Below are positions 63,702 through 64,000 of a stretch of 64,000 bases of DNA, one piece after another. Origin of the DNA: Bradyrhizobium cosmicum. GTDB lineage: Bacteria > Pseudomonadota > Alphaproteobacteria > Rhizobiales > Xanthobacteraceae. The first letter of the stretch is position 1. Each line of letters opens with the position of its first letter. The stretch is from contig NZ_CP041656.2 of the NCBI RefSeq assembly GCF_007290395.2, forward strand, positions 6,262,001 through 6,326,000. Reading direction: 5' to 3'. The notes under the pieces were generated by a model, which was not told the DNA's origin, ran no database searches, and was given only the letters and a program-made list of their open reading frames with translations. The position numbers and the translations under genes are program-made.

Positions 63702-64000
63702 TCACACAATTCCCGCCGCGACCTGGCCGCGCAGGCGCTCGAGGCCGAGCAACGTCTCCGCACAGGCTGCCGCAACTTCGACGCCCTTGATCGCAAAGTG
63801 CCTGCGGAAGAAATCGTAGTGCACTTCGGTCTCGTGGAATTGCTGCGGCGTCAGCACGGCCGAGAACACCGGCACTTCGGTGCGCAGTTGCACGTCCATC
63901 AGCGCCTTGATCACGGTGTCGGCGACGAACTCGTGACGATAGATGCCGCCGTCGACGACGAGGCCGGCGGCGACGATCGCGGTGTAGCGCCGTGTCTTGG
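63702..64000 (-). CDS. ribH: Lumazine synthase RibH (RibH2-like), C-terminal part, cut by window edge
   Basis: Lumazine synthase, condensing 5-amino-6-ribitylaminouracil with dihydroxybutanone phosphate. The visible 98 residues include GGIYRHEFVADTVIKALMD, VQLRTEVPVFSAVLTPQQFH and VHYDFFRRHFAIKGVEVAAACAET. The pattern YRHEFVA..VI..LM..QL.T.VPV.SAVLTP is closer to RibH2 of rhizobia/Brucella than to the icosahedral RibH1. The stop is at 63702-63704; the N-terminus lies beyond 64000. Confidence 0.88.
   Translation of the reverse strand, partial: KTRRYTAIVAAGLVVDGGIYRHEFVADTVIKALMDVQLRTEVPVFSAVLTPQQFHETEVHYDFFRRHFAIKGVEVAAACAETLLGLERLRGQVAAGIV

Overview
The window looks like a chromosomal segment of a high-GC alphaproteobacterium of the Bradyrhizobium/Afipia (Nitrobacteraceae) type. 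The support is consistently GC-rich third codon positions, RopB/Omp25-like porins, DUF992 and DUF4282 proteins, a long Ala/Pro-tailed L25 protein, a RibH2-type lumazine synthase, and dense palindromic intergenic repeats of the kind common in this family. No tRNA, rRNA, CRISPR array, transposase or prophage gene was recognised. Assignments come from reading translated sequence and motifs; no database search was run.

Layout, left to right. 1-14.1 kb: the 5' part of serC with a two-hairpin leader, then a small protein, a GNAT acetyltransferase, a glutathione S-transferase (GST), two outer-membrane beta-barrels, a fosmidomycin-resistance-type MFS exporter, glmM, a 55-residue protein, an FMN-dependent L-lactate/2-hydroxyacid dehydrogenase, a tandem pair of secreted paralogues, aroE, a DUF1275 membrane protein, a SulP-STAS transporter and an XRE regulator with two perfect inverted repeats upstream. 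14.4-31 kb: an EF-G paralogue lacking the usual switch-II histidine, a DUF992 protein, an aspartate aminotransferase with a clear terminator, GSTs, two tiny membrane proteins, a membrane PAS protein, an aldo/keto reductase, a DUF1800-DUF1501 pair, a TauE/SafE permease and a LysR regulator. 31-43.5 kb: uvrB with a long N-terminal extension, two tandem membrane paralogues, a trimeric-autotransporter adhesin flanked by two related SnoaL-like proteins, other exported proteins and a MaoC pair. 43.5-52.4 kb: housekeeping genes rplY-pth-ychF, ubiK, lgt, a MidA-like methyltransferase, pgeF, a lipoprotein and prs.

52.6-54.7 kb holds a translationally coupled zinc-metallopeptidase/ATP-grasp ligase pair of unknown product. 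54.7-63.5 kb holds, on the minus strand, a form I aerobic carbon monoxide dehydrogenase cluster in the order coxC-M-S-L-D-E-F-G. CoxL carries the AYRCSFR signature of true CO dehydrogenase, CoxS has both [2Fe-2S] cysteine sets, CoxM has both FAD motifs, and CoxD/E/F/G are the maturation proteins that build the Mo-Cu site. Together they predict oxidation of CO, with electrons passed to the quinone pool. The window ends inside ribH.

At least six classes of palindromic intergenic repeat occur in roughly twenty places, including two inside the cox cluster. They occupy intergenic spaces almost exclusively.
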